A stretch of 64,000 nucleotides of DNA. Origin: Prevotella sp. UBA2725. GTDB lineage: Bacteria; Bacteroidota; Bacteroidia; Bacteroidales; Bacteroidaceae. The translations under genes were made by a program, and so were the position numbers. The stretch's first letter is position 1. Each line of letters starts with the position of its first letter. Positions 36,273 through 44,997 of the stretch are shown piece after piece. The DNA is taken from assembly GCA_002353825.1 (NCBI GenBank), contig DEKJ01000017.1, positions 76,287-140,286 of the forward strand, written 5' to 3'. The notes beneath the pieces were generated by a model. The model had not been told where the DNA came from, made no database searches, and saw only the letters and a list, made by a program, of their open reading frames with translations.

Positions 36273-37061
36273 TTACAAATTTTCGATGAATTGTTTGAGC
36301 GCCAGTCCGGGGTTCGCCTCTTTCATGAAGCGCTCACCCATGAGGAAGCCGTTGAAGCCGGCCTCACGCAGCTCACGCACTGTCTCGGGCTTCGAGATGC
36401 CGCTCTCACTGACCCGGCACACACCCTTAGGGAGCTTTTCCGCGAGACGGAAACTGTTGTTCACATCCGTCGTGAACGTGCCGAGATTACGGTTGTTGAT
36501 GCCGTACATGTCGGGCTCGAGCTCTGCATATTCGAAGTCGCGCTCATTGTGCATCTCTAAGAGTGTCTCCAGTCCGAGCTCATGAGCGAGATGCTGCAAC
36601 GTGCGGCACTCGTCCTTCGTGAGGCACGCAGCGATGAGCAATACGGCCGAGGCACCGCAGTAACGGGCCTGAAAGAGCTGATACTCGTCGATGACGAAGT
36701 TCTTATAGAGGATAGGAATCTTCACACCTGCCTTGCGCGTCTGCTGAATGTACTCGTCGTAGCCTCCGAAATACTCGGTATCGGTGAGGATGCTCAGTGC
36801 CGAGGCGCCGTTTCGTTCATAGAGCGGGGTGACATCCTCGGGCTTGACATCCTTATGGATCCAGCCTTTGGAAGGACTCTTGCGCTTAAACTCTGCGATG
36901 ATGCCTGTCTTCGAGTTCATCAATGCCTCGCACATGGAAGCGGGCTTGCCCTCCTCCATCTGCTTCTTGATATCACCGATGAACTGCTGGATAGGCACGT
37001 AGCGCTTGCGCTCGTCGATCTCCACGCGCTTATGCGCAACGATCTCTTCTAATATGTCCAT
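36273..37061 (-). CDS. trpC: Indole-3-glycerol phosphate synthase
   Basis: This 262-residue TIM-barrel enzyme has the catalytic Lys in IIAEFKRKSPSKGWI and the Glu/Asn region IYGINNRNLGTFTTD. It starts two bases after the trpD stop. It is separate from TrpF, unlike the E. coli fusion. Confidence 0.95.
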   Translation of the reverse strand: MDILEEIVAHKRVEIDERKRYVPIQQFIGDIKKQMEEGKPASMCEALMNSKTGIIAEFKRKSPSKGWIHKDVKPEDVTPLYERNGASALSILTDTEYFGGYDEYIQQTRKAGVKIPILYKNFVIDEYQLFQARYCGASAVLLIAACLTKDECRTLQHLAHELGLETLLEMHNERDFEYAELEPDMYGINNRNLGTFTTDVNNSFRLAEKLPKGVCRVSESGISKPETVRELREAGFNGFLMGERFMKEANPGLALKQFIENL

Positions 37062-37063
37062 GA

Positions 37064-38068
37064 TTATTTGTTCAGTTCAACAAACTTCTTGAAGGTAGCG
37101 AGGGCCTTGCCACTGTCGATGCTCTCACGAGCGATGTCGATACACTCGTCGATGCTCTTCTTGCCCTTCTCCAGCACCTGAATACCGAAGGCGGCATTGG
37201 CGAGGACGATGTTCTTCTGAGCAGGCAGTGCCTTGTTGGCCAGCACATTGTCGAAGATCTGCTTAGCCTCTTCCTCCGTAGCACCACCAACGAGCTCCTC
37301 AGGTTTAGCGATGTCGAAACCGAGGTCTGAGGGCTTGAATACGCGCTCGTAGCTGTTCGTGATGACCTTGAAGTCGCCCGTGAGCGAGATCTCATCGTAG
37401 CCGTCGATACTGTTCACGATACCATAGTCGATGCCGATCTTCTGATACACCTGCTGATAGAGTCGCATCTGATCGAGCGTAGCGGTGCCGAGCAACTGGC
37501 ACTGCGGCTTTGAAGGATTGATGATAGGACCAAGGAGATTGAAGAAGGTCGGGAACGGGAGTGCCTTACGGATAGCACCGACGAACTTCATGGCTTTGGC
37601 GAAGAGCTGGGCATGGAGATAGACGATGCCGCACTCATTGATGGAACGGTTGAGCTTGTCGATATCATCCGTGAAGTTCACACCATGGTTCTTGATGACG
37701 TTGGAAGCACCACTGACGCTCGTAGCAGCATAGTTGCCATGCTTAGCGACTTTGTATCCGGCACCTGCGATGACGAAGCAAGAAGTAGTCGAGATATTGA
37801 ATGTGTTCTTGCGGTCACCGCCAGTTCCCACCACGTCGATGTAACGGTCACAGTCGAGAGGCACAGGCACGCCCGTTTCGAGGATGCCGTCACGGAAGCC
37901 GAGGAGCTCGTCGACAGTGATGCCGCGCATCTGAATAGCTGTCAGCAAGGCAGCGATCTCTGCGTCGTTAAGCTCACCCTTCGTGATGGCGATGAGCAGT
38001 TGTTTGGTTTCCTCACGTGTGAGTTCCTCGTGGTTGAGGAGCTGGTTGAAAATTTCCTTGATGTCCAT
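37064..38068 (-). CDS. trpD: Anthranilate phosphoribosyltransferase
   Basis: This 334-residue enzyme adds phosphoribosyl to anthranilate. The PRPP loop VVGTGGDRKNTFNIST and the KHGNYAATSVSGASNV segment are typical. It is the first gene of this trp operon and is preceded by the leader peptide and hairpin at 38151-38289. A TrpD-first operon without trpE at the head is unusual. Confidence 0.95.
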   Translation of the reverse strand: MDIKEIFNQLLNHEELTREETKQLLIAITKGELNDAEIAALLTAIQMRGITVDELLGFRDGILETGVPVPLDCDRYIDVVGTGGDRKNTFNISTTSCFVIAGAGYKVAKHGNYAATSVSGASNVIKNHGVNFTDDIDKLNRSINECGIVYLHAQLFAKAMKFVGAIRKALPFPTFFNLLGPIINPSKPQCQLLGTATLDQMRLYQQVYQKIGIDYGIVNSIDGYDEISLTGDFKVITNSYERVFKPSDLGFDIAKPEELVGGATEEEAKQIFDNVLANKALPAQKNIVLANAAFGIQVLEKGKKSIDECIDIARESIDSGKALATFKKFVELNK

Positions 38069-38150
38069 ATCAGTATGTCTTTAAGTAATTATTATTTCTT
38101 GATTATTGAGATTCCCGAGAGAGCTTATTAATAATGAGCTTATTAAAAGC

Positions 38151-38185
38151 AAAAAGGCCTGTCGTGATTCACGGCAGGCCTTTTT
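38151..38185 (-). terminator. trp attenuator terminator hairpin
   Basis: On the minus strand AAAAAGGCCTGCCGTGA pairs with TCACGACAGGCCTTTTT (17 base pairs, one G-U), followed by GCTTTT. It lies 45 bases after the leader-peptide stop and 83 bases before trpD. As it is also T-rich on the other strand it could work in both directions, but there is no plus-strand gene to its left. Confidence 0.9.
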
Positions 38186-38229
38186 TGTTTCCTTCATTTA
38201 TCTCAGAAGTATCCACATGGCTTAGCTCC

Positions 38230-38289
38230 TCACGACTTTTTTAATCCTGAGTTACGCCACCACCAATATGCAGATACATGATTCATCAT
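38230..38289 (-). CDS. trpL: trp operon leader peptide
   Basis: A 19-codon frame reads MMNHVSAYWWWRNSGLKKS, with three consecutive TGG (Trp) codons at 38265-38257. It begins about 48 bases after a perfect promoter and is followed by a strong terminator hairpin ahead of trpD. This is the classic layout for transcription attenuation: stalling at Trp codons when Trp-tRNA is scarce would prevent the terminator from forming. Start at the first or second ATG is equally possible. It has no homology expectation; the evidence is the codon run and its position. Confidence 0.9.
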   Translation of the reverse strand: MMNHVSAYWWWRNSGLKKS

Positions 38290-38343
38290 TGTTATATGAC
38301 TTTTGTTTGTTATTTGTTGTTGTATGTTTTATTAATACAGTTG

Positions 38344-38374
38344 CAAAATTAGGCATTTAATATTAAACTGCAAA
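38344..38374 (-). promoter_or_regulatory. Promoter of the trp operon
   Basis: On the minus strand TTTG (38374-38371), 19 bases, TAATTTTG (38351-38344): a full match to the Bacteroidetes promoter. Transcription should start near 38337. Confidence 0.85.
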
Positions 38375-38492
38375 CTTTTCGAGCAAAAAGTTTGCGATTA
38401 GTCGTGTTTTTAACATTTATCCCATTGAAACAGTGTAGTGGCGGTAGCATTCTTTTGAAAAAAAATATTGCTCTCGCATGGGGGTATTTCAA

Positions 38493-38500
38493 TAATTTTG
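38493..38500 (+). promoter_or_regulatory. -7 element ahead of the dlt-like cluster
   Basis: TAATTTTG on the plus strand, about 100 bases before the first gene. Only a weak TTG is found near the -33 position. With the trp promoter and leader, it accounts for the gap 38069-38602. Confidence 0.5.
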
Positions 38501-38602
38501 CGTCATACTAAAGAAAACTGCATGAGCTATGCAACTTTTCGCATATATATACGTTATAGAGAAATAGAACATAATAAAGGAAATATTTAATGAGTAATTT
38601 TC

Positions 38603-40069
38603 ATGATGAACGTTGTTCAAAGGCTTTGTAAAGCCTTTCATGCTTACAGTGCAGTCAATGCCTTCTGCATTCAAGACAAGTACTACACTTATAAGCAACT
38701 TGCAGAGAGAGTAAACGCTATCCGCGCACGTATTAAGGATGTTGGCGGGGATTATTTCGGACTTGTTGCCAACGATGACCTCGACACCTACGCCTCAATC
38801 CTCGCTATCTGGATGGAAGGCAAGTGCTATGTTCCTCTCCATCCGCTCCAGCCCATCGCCCGCTGTCTCGACATCATCAGTCAGGTAGGGCTCCACACGG
38901 TGTTAGACTCCAGTGAGACCACGCGCTATCAGAACATTAATGTGATAGCAACCGCCAAGCTCAAGTCCGAAGCTACACCACAAGCGCCGAAACCATTCCA
39001 ACCGGAGCACGATGCCTACCTTCTTTTTACTTCGGGGAGCACTGGTCGCCCCAAAGGCGTACCTGTCTCTTTTGGGAGTGTGGCTGCCTTCCTGGAAGGA
39101 TTTGAGGCATTGGGCTACCAGTTGACAAATGAAGACCGTTGCCTTCAGATGTTCGACCTCACCTTCGACCTTTCCGTAGGCAGTTATCTCCCGCCACTTC
39201 TCGTGGGTGCCTGCGTCTATACGGCTCAACTCGGGAGCATCAAGTGGCAGGAAGCTTTCCGGCTCCTCGACACTTACGACCTGACGATGACTCTCATGGT
39301 ACCTTCCGTCATCCATTATCTGCGCCCCTATCTCGACGAGATAGAAGCCCCAAGCCTCCGCTATTCGCTCTTCTGTGGAGAGGCACTGAACAGTGACGAT
39401 GCCGAAGCGTGGATGCACACCGTTCCTCATGCAGAGGTATGGAACGTCTATGGCCCCACGGAGAATACGATCTATTGTACGGCCTACCGCCTCTCAACGC
39501 CCATCTGCCAACACAATGGCATCGTATGCATCGGAAAGGATATGAAATGCTCGCATACGATGATTGTCAACGAGAATCACGACTGTGTGGCTCCGGGAGA
39601 GACGGGAGAGCTCTGTCTTGCCGGGGCTCAGCTCACGCGCGGCTATTGGCACAACGAGGAGAAGAACCGCGAGACGTTCTTCACGAAAGACGGCACCCGT
39701 TGGTATCTCACCGGCGACCTCTGCCAGCTCACAGCCGATGGCAACATTATATATATAGGGCGCAAGGACTCGCAAGTGAAAATTCAGGGCTTCCGCATCG
39801 AACTCAGTGAGATAGAGAGCGTGGCGCGCAAGTTCTACGACAACCAGTGTGCAGCAGTGGCTGTGGCCATTGGCGAGCCGGGTGTCCAGCATCTCGAACT
39901 CGCCATAGAGAAAGCAGACGATGGCAGCGAGCATCAACTCCTCGAATATCTGAAGAAATACCTTCCCGCCTACATGATTCCCGAGAAGATCTCATTCCTG
40001 AAGGTCTTTCCGCAGAATGCCAACAACAAAATAGACAGGAGAAAAATCAAAGAACTACTGATCGCATAA
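38603..40069 (+). CDS. dltA: DltA-like amino-acid adenylating ligase
   Basis: This 488-residue ANL-superfamily enzyme activates a carboxylic acid with ATP and loads it onto a carrier protein. The motifs are TSGSTGRPKG (143-152), NVYGPTENTIYCT (281-293), YLTGDL (368-373), GRKDSQVKIQGFRIELSEIE (386-405) and the C-terminal NKIDRRK with the catalytic Lys at K476. In the D-alanine ligase DltA a Cys in the FCGE motif (C269 in the Bacillus cereus enzyme, as I recall) governs D-Ala selection; here LFCGE has C258. Length and neighbours (carrier protein, MBOAT, SGNH-like protein) match the dlt system. The substrate is inferred, not shown. The start may be either of two adjacent ATG codons. Confidence 0.72.
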   Translation: MMNVVQRLCKAFHAYSAVNAFCIQDKYYTYKQLAERVNAIRARIKDVGGDYFGLVANDDLDTYASILAIWMEGKCYVPLHPLQPIARCLDIISQVGLHTVLDSSETTRYQNINVIATAKLKSEATPQAPKPFQPEHDAYLLFTSGSTGRPKGVPVSFGSVAAFLEGFEALGYQLTNEDRCLQMFDLTFDLSVGSYLPPLLVGACVYTAQLGSIKWQEAFRLLDTYDLTMTLMVPSVIHYLRPYLDEIEAPSLRYSLFCGEALNSDDAEAWMHTVPHAEVWNVYGPTENTIYCTAYRLSTPICQHNGIVCIGKDMKCSHTMIVNENHDCVAPGETGELCLAGAQLTRGYWHNEEKNRETFFTKDGTRWYLTGDLCQLTADGNIIYIGRKDSQVKIQGFRIELSEIESVARKFYDNQCAAVAVAIGEPGVQHLELAIEKADDGSEHQLLEYLKKYLPAYMIPEKISFLKVFPQNANNKIDRRKIKELLIA

Positions 40070-40090
40070 TAAATAATAGCACAAATAATT

Positions 40091-40336
40091 ATGAACAAAG
40101 AAGAAGTAAGAAAACAACTGAACGACATTTTTGCAAACGTATTGAACCGCCCGGGAATCGAACTGAGCGACAACATGACCACTGACGACATCGACAACTG
40201 GGACTCTCTGACCAACATGACCATCATCAGCGATATCGAGCATCGGTTCAACATCCACTTCAAGCTCCGCGACATTATCCGCATGAAGAACGTGGGAGGC
40301 ATGATCGACGCCATTCTCAAGAAGACGAACGAATAA
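40091..40336 (+). CDS. Acyl carrier protein, DltC-like
   Basis: This 81-residue carrier protein has the phosphopantetheine Ser at S39 in the motif NWDSLTNM. The Asp-Ser-Leu core is preceded by Trp. It lies 21 bases after the ligase gene and would carry the activated residue to the membrane acyltransferase. Confidence 0.85.
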   Translation: MNKEEVRKQLNDIFANVLNRPGIELSDNMTTDDIDNWDSLTNMTIISDIEHRFNIHFKLRDIIRMKNVGGMIDAILKKTNE

Positions 40337-40348
40337 GCCGCTGCACCC

Positions 40349-41719
40349 ATGGAATTCTTATCGCTGCCCTTCGTGGTATGCATGACACTGACCTTCATCC
40401 TCTATTACGCCAAGCCGACCCTGAGGTGGCAGCATGGCGTACTGCTCCTGGCGAGCATGATCTTCATCGGCTATTACCACATCGCCTATCTCCTCATTTC
40501 AGCCGGGGTGACGGTCTTCACATTTCTTGCCGGCAGACAGATTCACAAAACACTCAATACACGTGCAGGCAACGTGTGGTTCTGGGCAAGCATCAGCGGC
40601 CTCGTCGTGTTCTGGCTCATAGCGCGCTATTGGTTCCCGCTCTTTCCCTTGGGCATCTCGTTTTACACCTTCCAGGCGCTGTCTTATCTGATAGAGATCT
40701 ATTGGGAGGAAGAGCCGGAGGACAACTTCCTCGACTTCTCCCTTTACATGCTTCTCTTCGTCAAGTTCCTTTCCGGACCTATCGAGCGTGCCTTCGACTT
40801 CATCCCTCAATTGAAGAAGCCGCACGCCTTCGACTACACCCTCGTGACCCGTGGCTTGAAACTCGTGGCATGGGGCCTGTTCATGAAGGTGGTCATCGCC
40901 GACCGCATCTCACCGTCGCTCGACTTAGTGCTCGACCACGTTCAGCAGTCGACAGGCATGCAGATTCTCTGCACCACGATGCTCTATCCCATCCAGCTCT
41001 ATGCCGACTTCGCGGGCTATACCTGCATGGCGTTGGGCTTCGGCCGAATGCTCGGCTTCAAGCTACAGCCCAACTTCGACCGGCCATTCATCTCAAAGTC
41101 GACGGGTGAGCTGTGGCGTCGCTGGCATCAGTCGCTCTCTTTCTGGGTGCGCGACTATATCTTCACGCCGCTCAACGCCTCACTCCGCGAATGGGGACGC
41201 TGGAGTGTCGTTGTTTCCGTGCTCGTTACTTTCGTCGTCATCGGTGTATGGCATGGTGCCGGCTGGACCTTCGCTTTCTACGGACTTTTCCAAGGCATCC
41301 TCATCATCATTGAGACCCTGCTCGGAAAACGTCGTGAGAAGATCTACAACATCTTCGGCAAGAAAATAGGTAGCGCACTGATGATGATCCGCACCTATAT
41401 CTTCTTTGCCCTGTCGCTGCTCTTCTTCCGCGTGAAGCACCTCACGGATGTCTTCTACGCTTACCGCCATATGTTCGACGGCTTCCAGACCTCCATCAAG
41501 GAGCTGCGCCTCGGCATGGAGGACTTCTATTGGATCGTCTTCGGCATCGCCGTGCTCATCCTCTTCCTCGTAGAATATTTCAACGGCAAGCGCAATCTCA
41601 TCAAGGCTTCGGAGCAGCTCTCCACACCCTGGCGCTGGCTCGTCTATTTCGTCATCGTGTTCATCATCGTGTTCTATGGAGCCTTTGGCGTAGAGAACTT
41701 CATCTATATTCAATTCTAA
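40349..41719 (+). CDS. MBOAT family acyltransferase, DltB/AlgI-like
   Basis: This 456-residue polytopic inner-membrane protein has about 10-11 helices. Family signatures are PLGISFYTFQALSYLI (100-115), LWRRWHQSLSFWVRDYIFTP (255-274) and the catalytic His motif VWHGAGWTFAFYG (H302 in WHGAGW). DltB and AlgI move an acyl group across the membrane to an extracytoplasmic acceptor. It starts 12 bases after the carrier protein gene. Confidence 0.88.
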   Translation: MEFLSLPFVVCMTLTFILYYAKPTLRWQHGVLLLASMIFIGYYHIAYLLISAGVTVFTFLAGRQIHKTLNTRAGNVWFWASISGLVVFWLIARYWFPLFPLGISFYTFQALSYLIEIYWEEEPEDNFLDFSLYMLLFVKFLSGPIERAFDFIPQLKKPHAFDYTLVTRGLKLVAWGLFMKVVIADRISPSLDLVLDHVQQSTGMQILCTTMLYPIQLYADFAGYTCMALGFGRMLGFKLQPNFDRPFISKSTGELWRRWHQSLSFWVRDYIFTPLNASLREWGRWSVVVSVLVTFVVIGVWHGAGWTFAFYGLFQGILIIIETLLGKRREKIYNIFGKKIGSALMMIRTYIFFALSLLFFRVKHLTDVFYAYRHMFDGFQTSIKELRLGMEDFYWIVFGIAVLILFLVEYFNGKRNLIKASEQLSTPWRWLVYFVIVFIIVFYGAFGVENFIYIQF

Positions 41720-41734
41720 TTTTGAAAAGGCTCT

Positions 41735-42760
41735 ATGAATAAGCAACTATACAAGTTTTACATTCGTTTCATCCTGCTGCTCTCGCCCCTCATTGCTCTT
41801 TCCGTCTTTTACATGGTCAAGGACCCGTTCATGGTCGTGCATCCCAAGGTGACGGCCTACGACTACAGTCATGTCATGCAGAATGAGGGAGCCGTGGGCT
41901 GGGAGAAACTGAAGGCATTCAACCCCACCCGCCACTACGACTCCTTCGTCATGGGCAACTCCTGTACAAAGGCCTTTCCATGTGAAGACTGGAACCGGTA
42001 CATCCATGGCCGTCCCTACCGTTTTTTCTCCAATGCGGAGGGCATCGGTGAGTTTCAGCAGAAGCTCACGGCACTCGGCAACATTCCGGGTCAGCCTATC
42101 CGCCATCTGCTCGTCGTCGTGGAACGTGGCTTCTTTGAGACGACAGACCCACGCCACGGTATGATGCACATCATGCCTCCCGACGTGTCCGGGTGCAGCA
42201 GCATCTATTATCAGATGCAGTTCTTCCAGAGTTTCATGTCGCCGAAGTTCCTCGTTCCCTACCTGCGCTATCTGTGCACGGGAACCATCAAGAAGTCGGG
42301 TAAGGACATCATCTTCCCCAATGTACCTATGCGCACGCTCTATACCAATGACGCTGTGCTCTGGCAAGAGGAAGACATCCGAAAAGAGGGTGAGACTTAC
42401 TGGAAGGAGAGCTATCAGAACAAGAAATATGCTGACAAAGGCTGGGTGACGAACATGAAGGACGCCAAGCCCTACGAAGGACGCCACACCATCGGCAGTC
42501 AGCAGCGTCAGGCACTGTTCGCCATTCGCGCCTTCTGCCGTGCCCATCACACGGACATCCAGTGGGTCATCGGGCCCAATCCGCAGAAGGAATGGTTGAA
42601 CAAGCTGGACCTGAAAGTACTAAAGGCTATCTTCGGTGCAACGCATGTCCACGACTATTCCGCCTGTCCCCGTTTCTACGATTACCACTATTTCTATGAT
42701 GGTGCCCACTACCGCAGATGCGTCGGTGACAGCATCCTCAAAGACATCTATACCCGGTAG
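41735..42760 (+). CDS. DltD/AlgJ-like SGNH-type membrane-anchored protein
   Basis: This 341-residue protein has one N-terminal transmembrane helix (about residues 9-28) and a periplasmic domain. FVMGNSCTKAF (71-81) puts a Ser (S76) in a block-I-like GNS motif, and the C-terminal FYDGAHY has D322 and H325 spaced like the SGNH catalytic Asp and His. DltD and AlgJ/AlgX proteins of this type complete acyl transfer to the surface polymer. It is the last gene of the cluster, 15 bases after the MBOAT gene. Confidence 0.72.
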   Translation: MNKQLYKFYIRFILLLSPLIALSVFYMVKDPFMVVHPKVTAYDYSHVMQNEGAVGWEKLKAFNPTRHYDSFVMGNSCTKAFPCEDWNRYIHGRPYRFFSNAEGIGEFQQKLTALGNIPGQPIRHLLVVVERGFFETTDPRHGMMHIMPPDVSGCSSIYYQMQFFQSFMSPKFLVPYLRYLCTGTIKKSGKDIIFPNVPMRTLYTNDAVLWQEEDIRKEGETYWKESYQNKKYADKGWVTNMKDAKPYEGRHTIGSQQRQALFAIRAFCRAHHTDIQWVIGPNPQKEWLNKLDLKVLKAIFGATHVHDYSACPRFYDYHYFYDGAHYRRCVGDSILKDIYTR

Positions 42761-42805
42761 CGATCCACAACGATTGTCCACGAAGATCGCGATTTAGTTT
42801 TTAAC

Positions 42806-42897
42806 GTCAATTACCATTAATTGACAAAAATATTAATGAGCAATTAATTGACAAAAATATTAATGTCCAATTAACGGATAATTGACGGGGATTAATG
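42806..42897. repeat. AT-rich imperfect repeats between convergent genes
   Basis: A perfect dyad GTCAATTA-CCAT-TAATTGAC (42806-42825) merges into two 27-base-spaced copies of ATTAATTGACAAAAATATTAATG-type sequence, and a third, weaker copy follows. Further right, TTCGTGTCCTTCGTGGA-like words repeat (42959-43013) up to the stop of the next gene. No clear terminator is seen. Confidence 0.65.
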
Positions 42898-43013
42898 TTC
42901 AGAGAAAAGACGGCGAAGCCGAAAGTCGTGCTAAGTCGTGAAAAGCCGATACTCCTTTTTCGTGTCTTCCGTGTCCTTCGTGGACAACGTCCAACTTTCG
43001 TGTCCTTCGTGGA

Positions 43014-44141
43014 TCAGTGCCACACTTCCTCTGCAATCTCTCTTACGAGGTCGACCTTTGCCCACTGCTCCTCCTCCGTGAGCTTGTTGCCTATCTCGCA
43101 GGAAGCGAAGCCACACTGCGGACTGAGGCAGAACTGCTCGAAGGGGAAGAACTCGGAGGCTTTGCGGATGCGCTGCTTGATGGTCTCCTTATCCTCCAGG
43201 ACAGGCGACTTCGTGGTGATGAGTCCGAGCACGACCTTCTTGTCCTTCGGCACATAGCGCAGTGGTTCAAAGCCACCCGAGCGCTCGTCGTCATACTCAA
43301 GGTAGAAGGCATCGACATGCTCCTGAGCGAAGACATACGGTGCCACGGGGTCGTAGGCGCCCTGCGAAGCAAAGCAGGAGTGGTAGTTGCCACGGCAGAT
43401 ATGCGTGTTGATGACCAGGTCCTCGGGCTTGTCCTGAAGCGCGAGGTTGTTGACCTTCAGATAGCGCGTTGCCTCACCCTCAAGCGTGAAGCCTTTGCCT
43501 GCCATAGCGCCCCAGTAGTCCTTGTCGATGATCATTCCCCACGTACAGTCGTCAAACTGGATGTTGCGGCACCCGGCATCGTAAAGCTGACGAATGACCT
43601 GACGGTAAGCGGCAGCGATGTCCTCTATCAGCTCATCGTCATTGGGATAGAACTGACGTGTGTTCTTCGTGTTGTCACCACGGAAGAGCTCGGCAAGGAA
43701 CTGTGCGGGTGCGGGAATCGTCTGACGTGCCACGAAACCGGGCTCCTCAAACTGCTTCACGAAAAGATAATCCTTCACGAAAGGATGATTCTCACCACTG
43801 ATTTTTCCCGTCAGTGCTACCGACCCTTTCGTCGTCTCCTCACCATGGAACTGATAGCCGTGCTCGAGCTCGATATGCTCCACGCCCTGCAGACCCCACA
43901 TGAAGTCGAGGTGCCAATAGGCGCGACGGAACTCACCATCGGTGAAGTCATGAATACCGTGAGCCTTCTCTTTCTTCACAAGCTCAGTGATGAGACGGTC
44001 CTCAACAGCCCGCAGTTCCTCTGCGGAAATCTTGCCCTCAGCAAACTGCTGACGGGCGTTCTTCAACTCTCGTGGGCGAAGGAAACTGCCCACGACATCG
44101 TTACGGAAAGGTGCATGCAATGTGTTTGATGTGTTGCTCAT
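43014..44141 (-). CDS. MetE-core family methyltransferase (YxjG/H-like)
   Basis: This 375-residue TIM-barrel protein matches the C-terminal catalytic half of cobalamin-independent methionine synthase. It lacks the N-terminal half of MetE. Zinc ligands are suggested by HICRGNYH, a Glu in EYDDERSGGFEPL and GFASCEIG near the C-terminus. Short relatives (YxjG/YxjH, MesD/core-MetE) transfer methyl groups to homocysteine from varied donors, so the donor is uncertain. It is divergent from an Lrp/AsnC regulator. Confidence 0.85.
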   Translation of the reverse strand: MSNTSNTLHAPFRNDVVGSFLRPRELKNARQQFAEGKISAEELRAVEDRLITELVKKEKAHGIHDFTDGEFRRAYWHLDFMWGLQGVEHIELEHGYQFHGEETTKGSVALTGKISGENHPFVKDYLFVKQFEEPGFVARQTIPAPAQFLAELFRGDNTKNTRQFYPNDDELIEDIAAAYRQVIRQLYDAGCRNIQFDDCTWGMIIDKDYWGAMAGKGFTLEGEATRYLKVNNLALQDKPEDLVINTHICRGNYHSCFASQGAYDPVAPYVFAQEHVDAFYLEYDDERSGGFEPLRYVPKDKKVVLGLITTKSPVLEDKETIKQRIRKASEFFPFEQFCLSPQCGFASCEIGNKLTEEEQWAKVDLVREIAEEVWH

Positions 44142-44181
44142 AATCTCTGCTTATTTTGTTTATTGATTTATTTTTCACTTG

Positions 44182-44213
44182 CAAAGGTAAGCAACAAGAT
44201 TTATCTGAACAAA
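44182..44213 (-). promoter_or_regulatory. Promoter of the MetE-like gene
   Basis: On the minus strand TTTG (44213-44210), 20 bases, TACCTTTG (44189-44182). It lies back to back with the Lrp promoter, so both could be controlled from the short shared region. Confidence 0.7.
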
Positions 44214-44217
44214 TATT

Positions 44218-44248
44218 CTTGCGTTTTCAGCAAAATATACTAACTTTG
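44218..44248 (+). promoter_or_regulatory. Promoter of the Lrp/AsnC gene
   Basis: CTTG (44218-44221), 19 bases, TAACTTTG (44241-44248) on the plus strand. The leader is about 70 bases. Confidence 0.7.
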
Positions 44249-44324
44249 CGTCATCAATGCTTCAATAGCAGAATAATATTCTTCAAAATACGACATCTAT
44301 AAATACAACTCTATAAATACGACT

Positions 44325-44804
44325 ATGGCAAACAATGAAACACTCGACGACACCGACCGCCGCATCCTCCAGCTCCTTCAGAAAGACTCGCGCATGACGG
44401 TCAAGGAGCTCGCAGCGCGCGTCCATCTCTCCCCCTCTCCTACTTTCGAGCGACAGAAGCGCTTGGAACGACTCGGCTACATCGAACGCTACATGGCCGT
44501 CGTCAATCCACAGAAGGTAGGCAACGGCATCCTCGTGCTCTGCAACATCCGCCTCAAGCAGCACACTCAGGCCCTCATTCAGGAGTTCATGGATGCTGTG
44601 CAGACCATTGACGAGATCACGGAGTGCTACAACACCAGTGGCGACTTCGACTTCCTCATCAAGGTCTACACCCGCGACATGAAAGCCTATCAGCAGTTCA
44701 TGCTCAACACCCTCGGCACCATCCCCTGCGTGGGAAGTCTGAACAGCATCTTCGTCATCGACCAGACAAAGAGCACGAGAGGGGTGCCGATACAAAATGC
44801 ATAA
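44325..44804 (+). CDS. Lrp/AsnC family transcriptional regulator
   Basis: This 159-residue regulator has an N-terminal winged helix-turn-helix (about residues 8-65; LQKDSRMTVKELAARVHLSPSPTFERQKRLE). Its C-terminal RAM/ACT-like domain (about 70-150) binds amino acids and forms oligomers. Its position, divergent from the MetE-like gene with facing promoters, suggests it controls methionine-related metabolism, though this is inference. Confidence 0.9.
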   Translation: MANNETLDDTDRRILQLLQKDSRMTVKELAARVHLSPSPTFERQKRLERLGYIERYMAVVNPQKVGNGILVLCNIRLKQHTQALIQEFMDAVQTIDEITECYNTSGDFDFLIKVYTRDMKAYQQFMLNTLGTIPCVGSLNSIFVIDQTKSTRGVPIQNA

Positions 44805-44809
44805 GAAGA

Positions 44810-44840
44810 AGGCCTACCCAAGCCTGAGTTGGTTAGGCCT
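44810..44840 (+). terminator. Terminator of the Lrp/AsnC gene
   Basis: AGGCCTACCCAA and TTGGTTAGGCCT form a 12-base stem with one mismatch around GCCTGAG and are followed by CTTTTTT, five bases after the lrp stop. Confidence 0.88.
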
Positions 44841-44997
44841 CTTTTTTGCCTTCTCTTTTCGCCCTCTCTATCGCCTTTGAAAGCTCAACTACTGTATCTT
44901 CTACATGCTCATTATACCCGACAAACTGGAAACGGATGCGGCCATGACTGTCGATGACAAACTTAGCAGGAATGGATTTCACGCACAGAAGGTTCAG
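44833..44997 (-). pseudogene. C-terminal remnant of a TlpA/thioredoxin-like protein
   Basis: A 55-codon frame with no start reads VKSIPAKFVIDSHGRIRFQF...VELSKAIERAKREG and ends in a stop at 44835. The IPAKFVID-x-x-GRIRF pattern is the C-terminal part of TlpA-like thiol-disulfide proteins (cis-Pro, then the last strands). It joins the truncated DUF4843 gene in a different frame near 44990, as expected if a deletion fused two genes. Confidence 0.7.
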
